From a virus, in IMG/VR virus record IMGVR_UViG_3300047585_000133, positions 1 through 64,000 of that record: a stretch of DNA of 64,000 nt; one strand, written 5' to 3'. Shown piece by piece: positions 7,305 through 17,163 of the stretch. Position 1 is the first letter of the stretch, and the number at the start of each line of letters is the position of its first letter. A program made the translations under genes and the position numbers. Below the pieces are notes generated by a model that saw nothing but the letters and a program-made list of their open reading frames with translations, did not search any database and was not told the origin of the DNA.

Positions 7305-10300
7305 TTAGTCGAAGGCCTCGGCCATGCTTCGCCAGGCGGCAAGCACCCCGGACGGGGCGGTCAGGACGGAGTAGTTCCCGGTGCCGAGCCAGATCAGGTC
7401 GTAGTTCTGCTTCGCGGCCTGTTTGCGGCCCGTGAAGAACTTCTGCACGTAGGCGATGAACGCCTCGCACTCCTTCGCGGAGTAGGCGACGTGGTCGGCC
7501 CCGAAACTGGACAGGCCGAGCGGCATGCCGTGCGCGTCGGCGAAGGCGGCGGCCCCGGCCAGGGTGGGCGCCCACGAGCCCGGCGCCGGCCCGGAGCAGT
7601 AGAACGTCGGGGCGATGACGTCCACCAGGTCGTCACCCGGGTACCAGGTGTTCAGCCACCCGCTGGTCATCGCCGCATTCGAGACAGCCAGGACGTGCTG
7701 GTAGCCGTTGAGCCGGATCGCGTTGACGTAGCCGGGCAGCAGGGCCAGCCAGTCCGCCGGGTTGGCCATGGCGGTGTCCGTGCCCGCCCAGATGGAGACG
7801 GATGCTTCCAGGTTGCCTGCCTGGCAGCTCTGGAGGAACGCCTTGAGCTGCGCCGGGGTAGTGGTGGCGTCCGGCTGGACGTCGAACAGCACCCGGCGCA
7901 GCCCGGCGTCCCCGGCTGCGTCAGAGGCGGCGAGGCTGGCGGGAATCTGGTTGCCGAGGGCGATGCGCCGGGCCGGGATCTGCTGGCCGGTCCCGGAGAC
8001 CCACGCGGTGACCAGGGAGTTCGAGGAACTGACCGGGCCGAGGTCGGCGCCGGCCCCGAATTCTGGCAGCGGGATGCGGATAGCGGTGATGTTCACGCTG
8101 GCGGCGGCGCTGAAGGCCGCCGCCCCGGACCGTTCCGTTCCGGTGATGACCGGGTTGTTGATCCCGTAGACGTCGCAGAACGTATCGGTGTAGACGTCGC
8201 CGCCGTCGGCGGGCGCGTAGGAATCGGTGTAGACGTCGATGTAGATATCGGTCCAGGTCTGGTCGAGGACCACGACCTCCGCCGGCTCCCAGGCGAAGCC
8301 CGCGCCGATCTCAGCGGCCGGGGGCAGCGGCAGCCCGGCCGGGAAGTTGTTCGGCGCGACGGACACCCCGAGTATCTGCCGGACCGCGAAGTACCAGTCG
8401 TCCGGCACCGGACCGGACGACATCTGCCAGCGGGGATCGTCCTCCACGGACGTGTACTGGTCGGCGGGGGACATGTTCGGGCCGTGGCCGATCCCGGCCG
8501 GGCGCGGCGGGATGCCGCGCGGCCAGGTCTGGTACCAGGGGCGGATCACCAGCCCGGATATCACCAGGCCGGGCCGGTAGCCGGTCACCCGCCACATGAG
8601 CTGGGTGCCCTGCCCGGAGGCGGGAGCCGGGAAGACCAACGCACCGCGCGGGTTGTTGCGGATGTCGTAGGCGTCCTGCCAGCTGGTGCCGCCGTCGTTG
8701 CTGAACTGCCAGGTGATGGCGTCGTCGAACACCGATATGTTGTCGACGCCCCACGTGTCGGTGGTGGAGTCCTTCTGGATCACCTGGGCGGTGACCGTCT
8801 GGCCGAGCGGCGTCACCGTAGTATCGGGAGTACTCCAGGCCAGCCCCTCCAGATCGCTCCAGTCAGGGTAATCCCCCTGGACAGCAGTCCAGTCGTTAGC
8901 AGAAACTGACACCTGGCCGACGGTGAACCCGGCGTACCACTCGGTAACCGACCCTCCCGCTACCGACTGCTCGGCCTCGGCGATCACCGTGCCGGTCGCC
9001 CCGTCCAGCAGCTGGAGGTACAGCGGAGCGGACAGGGCAACCGGGGTAAATACCCGGGCGGCGGCGTACAGCCGGCCGCCTGGTGACACGGCGACGGGGA
9101 TACCGGCATAGGCGATTCCGCCGAAGGACGAAGAGACGGGCGGCAGCCCGAAGTCGATCCATTCAGGGACGAGGGTCTCCAGGTTCTCCCAGGACGAGTA
9201 GGAAGTCTCCAGGTAGGCCCAGCTCCCGGGGACATAGGCGGTACTGAGCGCGGGCGCGCCGCCGCGTGTCACCGCGACCATAGTGCCGAGCTGGGAGTCC
9301 TCGGCGGACAGAGCCAGCGGCATCGCGTCGCCGACCGGGGCCCAGTCCGGGAATCCGGGCAGGGAGAAGTCAGAGTCGGACAGCAGCTGGACCGGGTTGG
9401 ACTGGACGCTGGCAAACTGAAGGCCGGTAACCGCGTGCGAGGAGGACAGGACGACGCTCTGCGCAGTCGCCCCGGCCGTGGAGAGGTTGGACGGGGTGAA
9501 CAGCCCGGTGCCCGGCAGCAGGTCCCAGCCGCCGAAGGTGAACTCGCTGACGTCGACGTTGTCCAGGTTCGCGAAGGTCTCGGTGTACTGGGCGGTGTCG
9601 TCGGCCTGGGTATAGTCGGTCGCGTACATGCTGATCGAGGAGACCGCGACGAAGTACGCGATCCGTCCGGTAACGGGGACGTTCTGCTGCTGGTAGGCGC
9701 TCGGGCCGGCGGCGGCCGGGATAGCCTGCGCCGGCTGCCACTGCTGGAAGCCGTACAGCGCGCCGCCGGCCTGGGACATCCTGGCGGCTGACAGCGGGTC
9801 GGCGGCGTACAGCGCCTCGGTCGGGAGCACGGTGCCCGTCGAGGGGGGCGCGGGAACGGGCGGCGGGGCGTCCCCGAGATTGAAGGCCGCCGCGATCGAG
9901 GTGGCGACGGCGAGTCCGGCATCAAGCTGCGCCGGGGTGGTCGGACTGGCCTGCGCGGCGGTCGGCTGCGCCTGCGGCGGGAAGTACTGGCCGGCCGCCG
10001 TGGTGGGCTGGAGGTAGTCGTAGGGCTCAGCCTGAAGGCAGGTGAACTCGAATTTCCAGCAGCTCGCCGTTACCGGGTCGAACTCGGCGTACCCGGCGGA
10101 CAGGGTGAAGCTGCGGGGGACCTGGACCCAGTTGCAGGCCTCGAAGCTGGCTCCGGGGCCGCCGACGAAGCCCCAGGGGCAGACGGCTCCCAGGACCCAC
10201 TGCGGGTGGAACCGGGCCACCGCGTTCTGAACGGAGGGGGCTCCGGCGGGGGCGGTGACGTACGCCGGGGGACCGGCGGCGAAAGCCGTGAAGTCCGCCG

Positions 10301-11762
10301 GGATGCCTCCGGTCATGGTGATCTGCTGCTGCTTGAGGATGAAGCTGGTCAGGATGTAATTGCCGCTCAGCACTTCCTGCGACGGGTCGACAGCCTGGAT
10401 TCCGCCGAAGCGGAACAGCGGTGACGGCGGCGGGACGGTAGCGGCCGACTGGCTCAGCCCGCCCTGCGGGTTCCAGGCGAACAGGCTGCTTCCGTCCCAC
10501 CCGAAGCAGAACTGAAGCCGGTCTCCCCGGCTGTGCGGGAACTGCCACTGGCACAGCACGCCGCCCGACGGGATGTTCTGCGGACTGTCCGGGTCGGGAA
10601 CGGTCACCGACCAGGTCCCGGCGGAGAACGAGAGCTGGAGGCACCCGGCGTCCGCGACAATGTAGGTCCCGCTGTCGCCCGAACCGAAAGACGGCATGAT
10701 CTCGCAGGCGCCCCACCAGGGGCTGGCCGAGGTAGTCCCGGCCGCCTGGTTGGACAGGTCGAGCCATCCCGGGGCCGTCCCGAAGGAGATTCCCTGGGAG
10801 GCGGTTACCGGAAACTGGGAGCCGCCCGGGTTGAGCAGCCCGGCGGAGACCGGGTCGTCCAGCGCGGGGAAGCTGGTTCCGGCGGGCGGCGGATCGGCGG
10901 AGTAGTAGAGGTTGTAACGTACTCCGCTGGTTACGGGCTGGAGGCTGAACGCACTGACCGTCTGAGCGTTGCCTTCGGCGTCGCGGCCGTCCAGGTAGAG
11001 GTTGACGACAGAGGAGGAGCTGGGCTGCGGGGCACAGCGCCAGGTACCGCCCTGGAGCAGGTCGGCGGCCCTGTTCTCCCGCACCGCGACCTGCACCGGG
11101 GAGCCGTTGACGTCAGAGCTGGTAGTGAACGGCTGCCGCTGACTGAGCGTCACCGGGCTCCGCAGGGTCGGCGGGACCTGGTCCCGGGTGGTGACACGGC
11201 AGCCGATGTCGAGGTTCCGGCAGCCCAGCGGGTACGGTACCGGGACCCCGGCTGCGTTGCAGGGCACCGACTGCCCGGCCGGGCTGCCGGGGCGCAGGCA
11301 GTGGATGAGGATCTTGCTGGTGGTCACCGGGACGATGGGCTCGTCGTGCTTGACCCAGTGGCCGTTGCCGTAGTGGTAGGGGTTGAGCCCGGCGTTCAGC
11401 GCGGCGGGACTGTCCACCAGCGGCGGCACCGACCCGCTGGTGACGATCATGAGCTGCATGCCGCTGGGAGTAGTCAGGTACTGCCACTGGGCGCCGTCCC
11501 ACCACCAGAAGTACGCGGCGTGGGGGAAGTGCGGCAGTTCCAGGGACAGGTAGCTGACGTACCGGGCCTGGCCGAGGGAGACGGTCAGCTCCTCAGCGGT
11601 CGGGTCTCCGGCGTAGCGCGGCTGCGACGACCAGAACTTCTGCTGCGACTGGGCAGTGGAAGAAACAGGGACAACGGACGCGGCCGGGATGCCGTCGATA
11701 TAGACCTGCGCTGTCGCGGGGATCGCGAAGCCGCCCGGGGACCGGAGCGTGTTCGCAGCCAT
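7305..11762 (-). CDS. Large tail/baseplate protein with C-terminal GH26-like domain, 1485 aa
   Basis: ATG 11762 (MAANTLRSPGG) overlaps the upstream stop as ATGA; a longer frame to 12182 exists but its extra N-terminus is shadow of the upstream gene. The long beta-rich body has several jelly-roll-like segments and Trp-rich strands. The last about 230 residues resemble a TIM-barrel glycoside hydrolase: ADWLALLPGYVNAIRL, LNTWYPGDDLVDVIAP and GMPLGLSSFGAD, the WYPGDD-VD signature being typical of GH26. Position after J and a gpI-like gene fits a baseplate or tail-tip protein that attacks surface polysaccharide. Catalytic residues were not verified. Confidence 0.75.
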   Translation of the reverse strand: MAANTLRSPGGFAIPATAQVYIDGIPAASVVPVSSTAQSQQKFWSSQPRYAGDPTAEELTVSLGQARYVSYLSLELPHFPHAAYFWWWDGAQWQYLTTPSGMQLMIVTSGSVPPLVDSPAALNAGLNPYHYGNGHWVKHDEPIVPVTTSKILIHCLRPGSPAGQSVPCNAAGVPVPYPLGCRNLDIGCRVTTRDQVPPTLRSPVTLSQRQPFTTSSDVNGSPVQVAVRENRAADLLQGGTWRCAPQPSSSSVVNLYLDGRDAEGNAQTVSAFSLQPVTSGVRYNLYYSADPPPAGTSFPALDDPVSAGLLNPGGSQFPVTASQGISFGTAPGWLDLSNQAAGTTSASPWWGACEIMPSFGSGDSGTYIVADAGCLQLSFSAGTWSVTVPDPDSPQNIPSGGVLCQWQFPHSRGDRLQFCFGWDGSSLFAWNPQGGLSQSAATVPPPSPLFRFGGIQAVDPSQEVLSGNYILTSFILKQQQITMTGGIPADFTAFAAGPPAYVTAPAGAPSVQNAVARFHPQWVLGAVCPWGFVGGPGASFEACNWVQVPRSFTLSAGYAEFDPVTASCWKFEFTCLQAEPYDYLQPTTAAGQYFPPQAQPTAAQASPTTPAQLDAGLAVATSIAAAFNLGDAPPPVPAPPSTGTVLPTEALYAADPLSAARMSQAGGALYGFQQWQPAQAIPAAAGPSAYQQQNVPVTGRIAYFVAVSSISMYATDYTQADDTAQYTETFANLDNVDVSEFTFGGWDLLPGTGLFTPSNLSTAGATAQSVVLSSSHAVTGLQFASVQSNPVQLLSDSDFSLPGFPDWAPVGDAMPLALSAEDSQLGTMVAVTRGGAPALSTAYVPGSWAYLETSYSSWENLETLVPEWIDFGLPPVSSSFGGIAYAGIPVAVSPGGRLYAAARVFTPVALSAPLYLQLLDGATGTVIAEAEQSVAGGSVTEWYAGFTVGQVSVSANDWTAVQGDYPDWSDLEGLAWSTPDTTVTPLGQTVTAQVIQKDSTTDTWGVDNISVFDDAITWQFSNDGGTSWQDAYDIRNNPRGALVFPAPASGQGTQLMWRVTGYRPGLVISGLVIRPWYQTWPRGIPPRPAGIGHGPNMSPADQYTSVEDDPRWQMSSGPVPDDWYFAVRQILGVSVAPNNFPAGLPLPPAAEIGAGFAWEPAEVVVLDQTWTDIYIDVYTDSYAPADGGDVYTDTFCDVYGINNPVITGTERSGAAAFSAAASVNITAIRIPLPEFGAGADLGPVSSSNSLVTAWVSGTGQQIPARRIALGNQIPASLAASDAAGDAGLRRVLFDVQPDATTTPAQLKAFLQSCQAGNLEASVSIWAGTDTAMANPADWLALLPGYVNAIRLNGYQHVLAVSNAAMTSGWLNTWYPGDDLVDVIAPTFYCSGPAPGSWAPTLAGAAAFADAHGMPLGLSSFGADHVAYSAKECEAFIAYVQKFFTGRKQAAKQNYDLIWLGTGNYSVLTAPSGVLAAWRSMAEAFD

Positions 11763-13123
11763 CAGGCGGTCGCCGCCGGGACACGGGGGCCGGAGTAGGG
11801 CGCGCACTTGACCGCGACGCTGGAGGCGGCGCGGGCGGAGACGGCGCGAGCGGGTGTCATTGCCGCCTGAGAGGCCTGGTACTGGGCGAGGGTGCCGTTC
11901 GGGAAGGAGACGGCCTGGAAGTTCTGCCCGTCGGTGATCCGGGACTGCCCGGGGATGAACCCCTGGACCGCCTGGGAGGTCACGGCGGTGATCTCCCCGG
12001 CGTAGCTGTACTGGCCGGAGCCGGACCGGGACAGCGGGGGTGCCGGCTGGACGTAGGAGCCCGCAGGGAGCTGCCCGGCGTTCACTCCCTGGTAGGAGTT
12101 CGTTACCGCCGAGTAGGCATCTGACGAGGGGTTCACCGGGGTCACGGTGTGGGTCAGCTCCCAGTTCTGGCTGTCGGCCCATGCCCCGGCGATCGGCAGC
12201 GGCACCATCGTGGCCAGGCCGCCCGGAGCGAAGCTGACGATGGAGGCGGCCGGGCGGAGTACCTCGACGACCGACAGCACCCCGAACATGTCCGCCCCCT
12301 GCTCGGCGAGCCCGGCTGCCGTTGAGGCATACTGCTTGCGGGGCTCGATAACCACCTCGGACGGGATGCCGTTGACGTTGATGTACGGCACGTAGCCTTC
12401 AAGAGCCGACCAAGTCTGCCCGATAGTGGCCGACCAGGGGGTATATGTCGCGGTGACCTCCTCCCAGGTCCGGAAAGAGGGTGACGTGTCGCTGGTGCCG
12501 AGCCGCCAGGCTTCCCATGCCTGGCAGGTAACCCCGGTGATGGCCTCGGCCAGGGCGGTCATGCCCGGCATGGTGCCGCCGAGGGTGATCGCGCGGGCGA
12601 GCTGGATGATGCGCTCGCGGAACACCGCGTCGGCCGCCTGCACCTCGTCCCAGGCGTCAGGAGAAGCCAGGTCGGTATAGGGGGACACCGGCTGGTTCGT
12701 GTTGGGATTGGCGGGCAGAGAACCCGAGGGGCCCCTCTGCGCCCCGAACAGCGCCCCGTAGAAGCTGTCCAGGTCGTAGAAATTAGTCGAGGTGATGGCC
12801 TGCTGGAGACGGGAGATCATGCTTCGCTTGAGGAGCTGCCCGGTGCCCGCATCGCCCAGCAGCGCCGCCATGAAGTGGTACAGCATGGACGTCGGGGCGA
12901 CGTCGTAGACGTTGCTCGGGAAGTTGGGAAGCTGGGCGGCTACCTGGAGGGGCGGCGACAGCAGGTTGGTGGCGGTGGAGGTGCCCGCCGGCAGCGGCTG
13001 GGTGGAGGGAGTCTGGAGTCCCAGCACCGAAGCCTGCTGCACGTTCGGGTAGCTGAACAGGTCGTTTCCGCCGTTGGTGATAACTCCGGTGCTCAGCGTG
13101 GGATCCGTCAGAACCTGGGGCAT
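11762..13123 (-). CDS. Baseplate/minor tail protein in the gpI position, 453 aa
   Basis: ATG 13123 shares bases with the J-gene stop (TGATG) and its own stop overlaps the next start. N-terminus is Pro/Ser-rich, the middle is helical (NFYDLDSFYGALFGAQRG, FRERIIQLARAITLGGTMPGM, EAITGVTCQAWEAWRLG), and the C-terminus is Ala/Ser-rich. No domain recognised, but the order gp25-J-this gene-fibre genes matches P2-like baseplate loci, where tail protein I follows J. Function by position only. Confidence 0.65.
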   Translation of the reverse strand: MPQVLTDPTLSTGVITNGGNDLFSYPNVQQASVLGLQTPSTQPLPAGTSTATNLLSPPLQVAAQLPNFPSNVYDVAPTSMLYHFMAALLGDAGTGQLLKRSMISRLQQAITSTNFYDLDSFYGALFGAQRGPSGSLPANPNTNQPVSPYTDLASPDAWDEVQAADAVFRERIIQLARAITLGGTMPGMTALAEAITGVTCQAWEAWRLGTSDTSPSFRTWEEVTATYTPWSATIGQTWSALEGYVPYINVNGIPSEVVIEPRKQYASTAAGLAEQGADMFGVLSVVEVLRPAASIVSFAPGGLATMVPLPIAGAWADSQNWELTHTVTPVNPSSDAYSAVTNSYQGVNAGQLPAGSYVQPAPPLSRSGSGQYSYAGEITAVTSQAVQGFIPGQSRITDGQNFQAVSFPNGTLAQYQASQAAMTPARAVSARAASSVAVKCAPYSGPRVPAATA

Positions 13124-14952
13124 CAGGCGTAACTCCCCATCGTGTTGTTCGCCTTCGCGACGACGACTACCCCGCCGAAGGTGGGAAGCTGCGCCGCGCC
13201 CAGGACGATATCCACCGGGTTCCCGCCGCTGTCTACGTAGCTCTGGGTGACGACTCCCTCGTAGACCTGCTGGATGCCGACATTGAAGGCATTCGGGTCG
13301 GAAGAGGACCAGGTGGAGTAGTCGGCTCCGGTCAGGAACCGCGAGGCGGTAACGCCCGTAGTGCTCTCCACCGCCTGGATCACCGAGGAGGGGTAAATAC
13401 GGCTGTTGAAGCCGAGCTGGGACAGATAGGTCTGGAGGCTGGTGTTGATCGCGGTCAGGGTAACCGACTGGGTGACGCCCGGGTCGAAGATCACGGCCAG
13501 GCTGAACTGGAGGTCCACTTCGATCCCCTGGTGGGCCAGCACGTCCTGTCCGGCCAGGCGCCAGCTCTCGAAGTTAGCCTGGATCGCGGCGGGCACGTCG
13601 TTGTAGGTGTAGTCCTCGGACAAGGTCACCGGGCTGCGGGCCGGAGGCTGGTAGGAGGCATCCCATTCGAGGCCGAAGTCCGAGTACGGGCTCCAGCCGA
13701 ACGCGCCGCTGCGGTGCACTACCTGGTAGGCGTAGGTGACGCCGCCGGACACGGCACCGAGCGGGTACTGGGGGGTGGCCTGGCCGTAGGTCACGCCGTC
13801 TACCACCAGAACGGGAGGCACGGTGAGGATCGGCCCCCACGGCAGCGCGAGGAAGACGTTCCCGGCGACCGGCAGGGTCCCGTCGGGCCGGATGAAGTCT
13901 CCGGCGTACCAGCTGGACCCGGTACTGGCCGAGAACACCGTGGCGCTGGTGTAGTTGACCGTCGTGGCAGCAGCAGCGGGACGGCTGCCGGCGCACCAGA
14001 CGTCCACCCGCGTGTAAATCCCTTCTTCGGGGGAATTCCGGGAGTAGGTGTCCATGTAGAGGAAGCTGAGGTCGATCAGCTCTCCGTTCGGGAAGTAGCT
14101 GGAGTCGATCACCGAGATACTCGGCGGGTCGTCCTGGTAGTTCCACGTGTACTGGGTGCCGGGGGCGGCCACGTTCCCGTTGTCGATATCGGTCCCGCAG
14201 ACCTGGCCGGACGGGTACGTGTACTGCGCATCTGACACGGTGGAGGTCGCCGATCCGCTGGTGACCTGGAGCTGCTCGCGGAACCGGGTGGCCCCGTCCA
14301 CCACGTTGGCGGCGGTGCAGTCCGGGTCGTTGGTAGCCAGGCCGAGAAACATCTGGCTGGTCCCGGCCATGTTCTTGAAGACGGTGGCACTCCACCTGGC
14401 CTGGAGCTGGGCGTCGGTCTCCTGGTTGGCCCCGCCGGTCAGCGCGGTGACGTTGGTGCAGGCGGTGACCTCGGCGACCGGCGTCTGGATCTGGGTGAGA
14501 GTGCCGGTGCTGACGTTTCCCTGCGGCCCGGCGGTAACTGCCTGGACGGGCGCGGCCCCCGTGAGAGCGGCCGGGTCGAGGATCGCGGCCGTCAGCGTCT
14601 GCACGACGACCGACCCGTTTTCCGAGGCGATCTGGGTGCCGACCGGGACCGAGACGGTATCGACGGCGGTACCACGAGTGAAGGAGACGGTCCCGACTGA
14701 ACGGGTAGCCGGGTAGCGTGACATACCGAAAAGCTGAACGAAAGAATCCAGCGCAGAGCCTGTCATCGAATTAATATCATATTGGTAGGAAAGCATCTGG
14801 CTGTTCAGCGATGCCGAAGAGATACTCGCAGCTACCGCGTCGATGATCTTCCTGGTGACCGACCCGACCGTGGTGTCCAGGTCGGGCTCGCTGGCGGCGA
14901 GTACCGCGATGATCTGGCTGGAGATGTCCGACTGCGAGGTAGGAGTTGTCAT
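13123..14952 (-). CDS. Baseplate J-like protein (P2 gpJ / T4 gp6 type), 609 aa
   Basis: The N-terminal half has the baseplate-J pattern: SVTRKIIDAVAASISSASL, a GSALDSFVQLFGMSRYPATRSVG segment, FTRGTAVDTVSVPVGTQIAS, and GGANQETDAQLQARWSA. These proteins form the wedge ring that triggers sheath contraction. The start MTTPTSQSD at 14952 is preferred because it overlaps the gp25 stop; the same frame stays open far upstream. It is encoded between gp25 and a gpI-like gene, the normal order. Confidence 0.85.
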   Translation of the reverse strand: MTTPTSQSDISSQIIAVLAASEPDLDTTVGSVTRKIIDAVAASISSASLNSQMLSYQYDINSMTGSALDSFVQLFGMSRYPATRSVGTVSFTRGTAVDTVSVPVGTQIASENGSVVVQTLTAAILDPAALTGAAPVQAVTAGPQGNVSTGTLTQIQTPVAEVTACTNVTALTGGANQETDAQLQARWSATVFKNMAGTSQMFLGLATNDPDCTAANVVDGATRFREQLQVTSGSATSTVSDAQYTYPSGQVCGTDIDNGNVAAPGTQYTWNYQDDPPSISVIDSSYFPNGELIDLSFLYMDTYSRNSPEEGIYTRVDVWCAGSRPAAAATTVNYTSATVFSASTGSSWYAGDFIRPDGTLPVAGNVFLALPWGPILTVPPVLVVDGVTYGQATPQYPLGAVSGGVTYAYQVVHRSGAFGWSPYSDFGLEWDASYQPPARSPVTLSEDYTYNDVPAAIQANFESWRLAGQDVLAHQGIEVDLQFSLAVIFDPGVTQSVTLTAINTSLQTYLSQLGFNSRIYPSSVIQAVESTTGVTASRFLTGADYSTWSSSDPNAFNVGIQQVYEGVVTQSYVDSGGNPVDIVLGAAQLPTFGGVVVVAKANNTMGSYA

Positions 14953-15386
14953 CAGGCGGTGACCGTCCTCGACGCCTGCACCTGCGTGCCCCCCATCGTG
15001 GTAAGGGTGACGGTAACCTGCACCGCGTCCGGCCGGGTCCCCGCTGAGGCCGTGATGCTGTTGACCACGGAGATCACGTCGGCGGCGTTGAGCTGGCTCC
15101 GGGTGTTGGTCATGGACGCGGACTTGAGCACGAGCTGCTGCGCCGCCATGAGCGCGTTGAGCACCCGCTGTGCCTCTGAGGCAACCATCGCCTGGGTGCC
15201 GGAATTCTGCGGCGCACCGAGATAGCCCGTCAGCGCCGAGCCCCAGTTCGGGTTGAACGGGTCGCTTCCGTAGGGCTCGGACAAGGCGCAGGCTGTCCGC
15301 TGGCGCACGTAGTCGGCCCCGGTCACCGTAGCGAAACCGCGCCCGGAAGCGAGGAGATCGCCGCCAGTGAGCTGTAGGTCTTTCAA
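14952..15386 (-). CDS. gp25/gpW-like baseplate wedge protein, 144 aa
   Basis: TTG start at 15386 follows GGGAGG at 6 nt. The protein matches the gp25-like pattern: a short strand (LQLTGGDLLASGRGF), a VRQRTACAL helix, then LSEPYGSDPFNPNWGSALTGYLG, ending in a beta-hairpin sheet. It connects sheath and wedge in contractile tails. It lies inside the open frame that joins its neighbours on both sides (see the 15425 finding). Confidence 0.85.
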   Translation of the reverse strand: MKDLQLTGGDLLASGRGFATVTGADYVRQRTACALSEPYGSDPFNPNWGSALTGYLGAPQNSGTQAMVASEAQRVLNALMAAQQLVLKSASMTNTRSQLNAADVISVVNSITASAGTRPDAVQVTVTLTTMGGTQVQASRTVTA

Positions 15387-15422
15387 GTCCGCCTCCCTTT
15401 CTTCCGGGCCATCGGGAGAGGG

Positions 15423-17163
15423 CTAAAACCGGGAGTACGTCGAGGAAGGAGTAAGCCCCCACCTGGAACCCGTCGCCGGAAGTCACGCAGGCTGCCTCGA
15501 TCGCGAATGTTCCGGTAGATGTAAAGGCCACGGCCCCGTCGATGGTGACGACGTACACGTCCCCGCTGACCATCGTGATACCGAAAGTGGCGGCGCTCCC
15601 GGCTGCCTTCGCCCCGGCCGACCACGTATTAGCCCCTTCGGCTGCAACGAAACTGATCAGGCCGCCGGGCGATCCCGGGCCGGCCCACTGGAAGCCGAGG
15701 TCCCCGCCGTTCTGGCTGGCGACCACGTAGAGCTGCCCGTGGATCCGGTAAGTCCGCGCACCCACGGTGCTGGAGAAGACCGATCCGAAAGTGGTCGAGG
15801 TAATCGGCTGGGCGCTGGTGCTGACGAGGGAACGCCGCTGGGTGCTGTAGGCCTGCTCGTCGACCCCGTCTACCACCTGAAGGGTCCCGGCCGTCGTCGC
15901 GTAGACCGAAGCGGACCCGGACACCGCCGCCGGGGTGCCGCCGCCGGGCAGGACGATGCCTGTCTTGGTGATCTGGGAGAAGACCGCCCCGCCGAACTCG
16001 AAGACGATCTTGGCAGGAACGGTACTGTCGGCCGATTCGGAGAAGAGCTGGATCGCGGCGTCGTCGCCGCCTTCCTTGCCGGACGTCATGATCAGGCCGG
16101 CATACTCGTTGACGTCCCCGGCGTTGGTCACCGTGCCGAAGATCTGGCCGTTGAGGGTGGCGTGAGTCCGGCCGCCGGCTGTCAGCGCCAGAATGGCATC
16201 GCCGTCGGAGACGAGCAGTCCGGCGGAGGAGTTACCGCTCCCCCACACCCACAGGCCCTGCGCGTAGACGTTGCCCTCGGCGTCGATGCCGGAAGCGGCG
16301 GCTATCGAGGCGATCAGGTTGCCGGAAGCAGGAGTGCCTGAGTAGAAGAAGGAGCCGGCCGGGTTGATGACGAAGTCGGTGCCCTGGAAGACCGAGCCGG
16401 TGAAGGTGGCAGCATCGACGAAGGTGCCGTCGATGATCCCCGCGATGACGATCCCTGCCGCTATCTGCTCGGCCGTGATCGTGTTGGCGGCGATCAGCTC
16501 GGCGGTCACCGACCGGGCAGCGATCGCCTGGGTGCCCCACTGGTAGGGAGTCCACTCGACTCCGGTCCACTGGTTGAGCTGGTAACCGTCTTCGGCGTTG
16601 TACCACAGGTCCCCGTAAGAGGGATCTTCTGGTGCGGTGCCGGAGATGGTGGTGGTGACGCCGCCGATGTCGCTGGCAGTGAAGTTCACCTGGCTGGCGG
16701 CGATGTTCGCCTGAGCGGCGATCTGCGCGGCAGTGATCGCCTGGGGCGCAATGGCCTGGGACGAGAACTGGAGCGGTACCCAGGAGGTTCCGTTCCAGGT
16801 GGAGACGGAATTGCCCTCTGACGGGTTGATCCACACCTCGCCGACAGACGGGGCAGCCGGTGCGGTCGCGTTGACGATGATGCCGACGGCCTGGGCCGAG
16901 GGGAACTGCCCGGCTGAGGTCGCCACGACGGCGGAGAAGGTGTACTGTCCGGCGTCCGCCTGGGTAACCATCCAGGTTTCGCCGGGCTGCGGGAGCTGGC
17001 TCTTGCTCCGCTGGATCATCATCGGGACGGAGACCTGGGTGTTCTGCCGGTCCACGGCGACAGCGGTTTTCCCGTCCGGGCTGATCGCCTGGACGGTGAC
17101 CAGTTTGCTGGTGAACCCGACGGAGTTGGTGGACCCGTTGACCGCCTGGCGCGGCGCCGCCAT
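15423..17163 (-). CDS. Baseplate spike-like/minor tail protein; stop lost by an apparent 1-nt indel
   Basis: ATG 17163 (MAAPRQAVNG) overlaps the hub stop. Residues about 15-95 look like an OB-fold of the spike type (LVTVQAISPDGKTAV, GETWMVTQADAGQYTF), followed by repeated WYN-type segments (GDLWYNAEDGYQLNQW, GEVWINPSEGNSVSTW) and a beta-rich C-terminus. The frame reads GAYSFLDVLPV and then runs on with no stop through gp25 into J. Removing one base from the A4 run at 15425-15428 gives ...LDVLPV-stop just before the gp25 ribosome site. I therefore place the true end near 15423; the assembled frame is unbroken to 13123. Confidence 0.65.

Noticed and set aside
7284-8909. Plus-strand ORF of 541 aa opposite the large tail protein
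   Set aside because: Composition is shadow-like (Arg, Gly, Val, Asp runs), and the minus strand carries the GH26-like domain.
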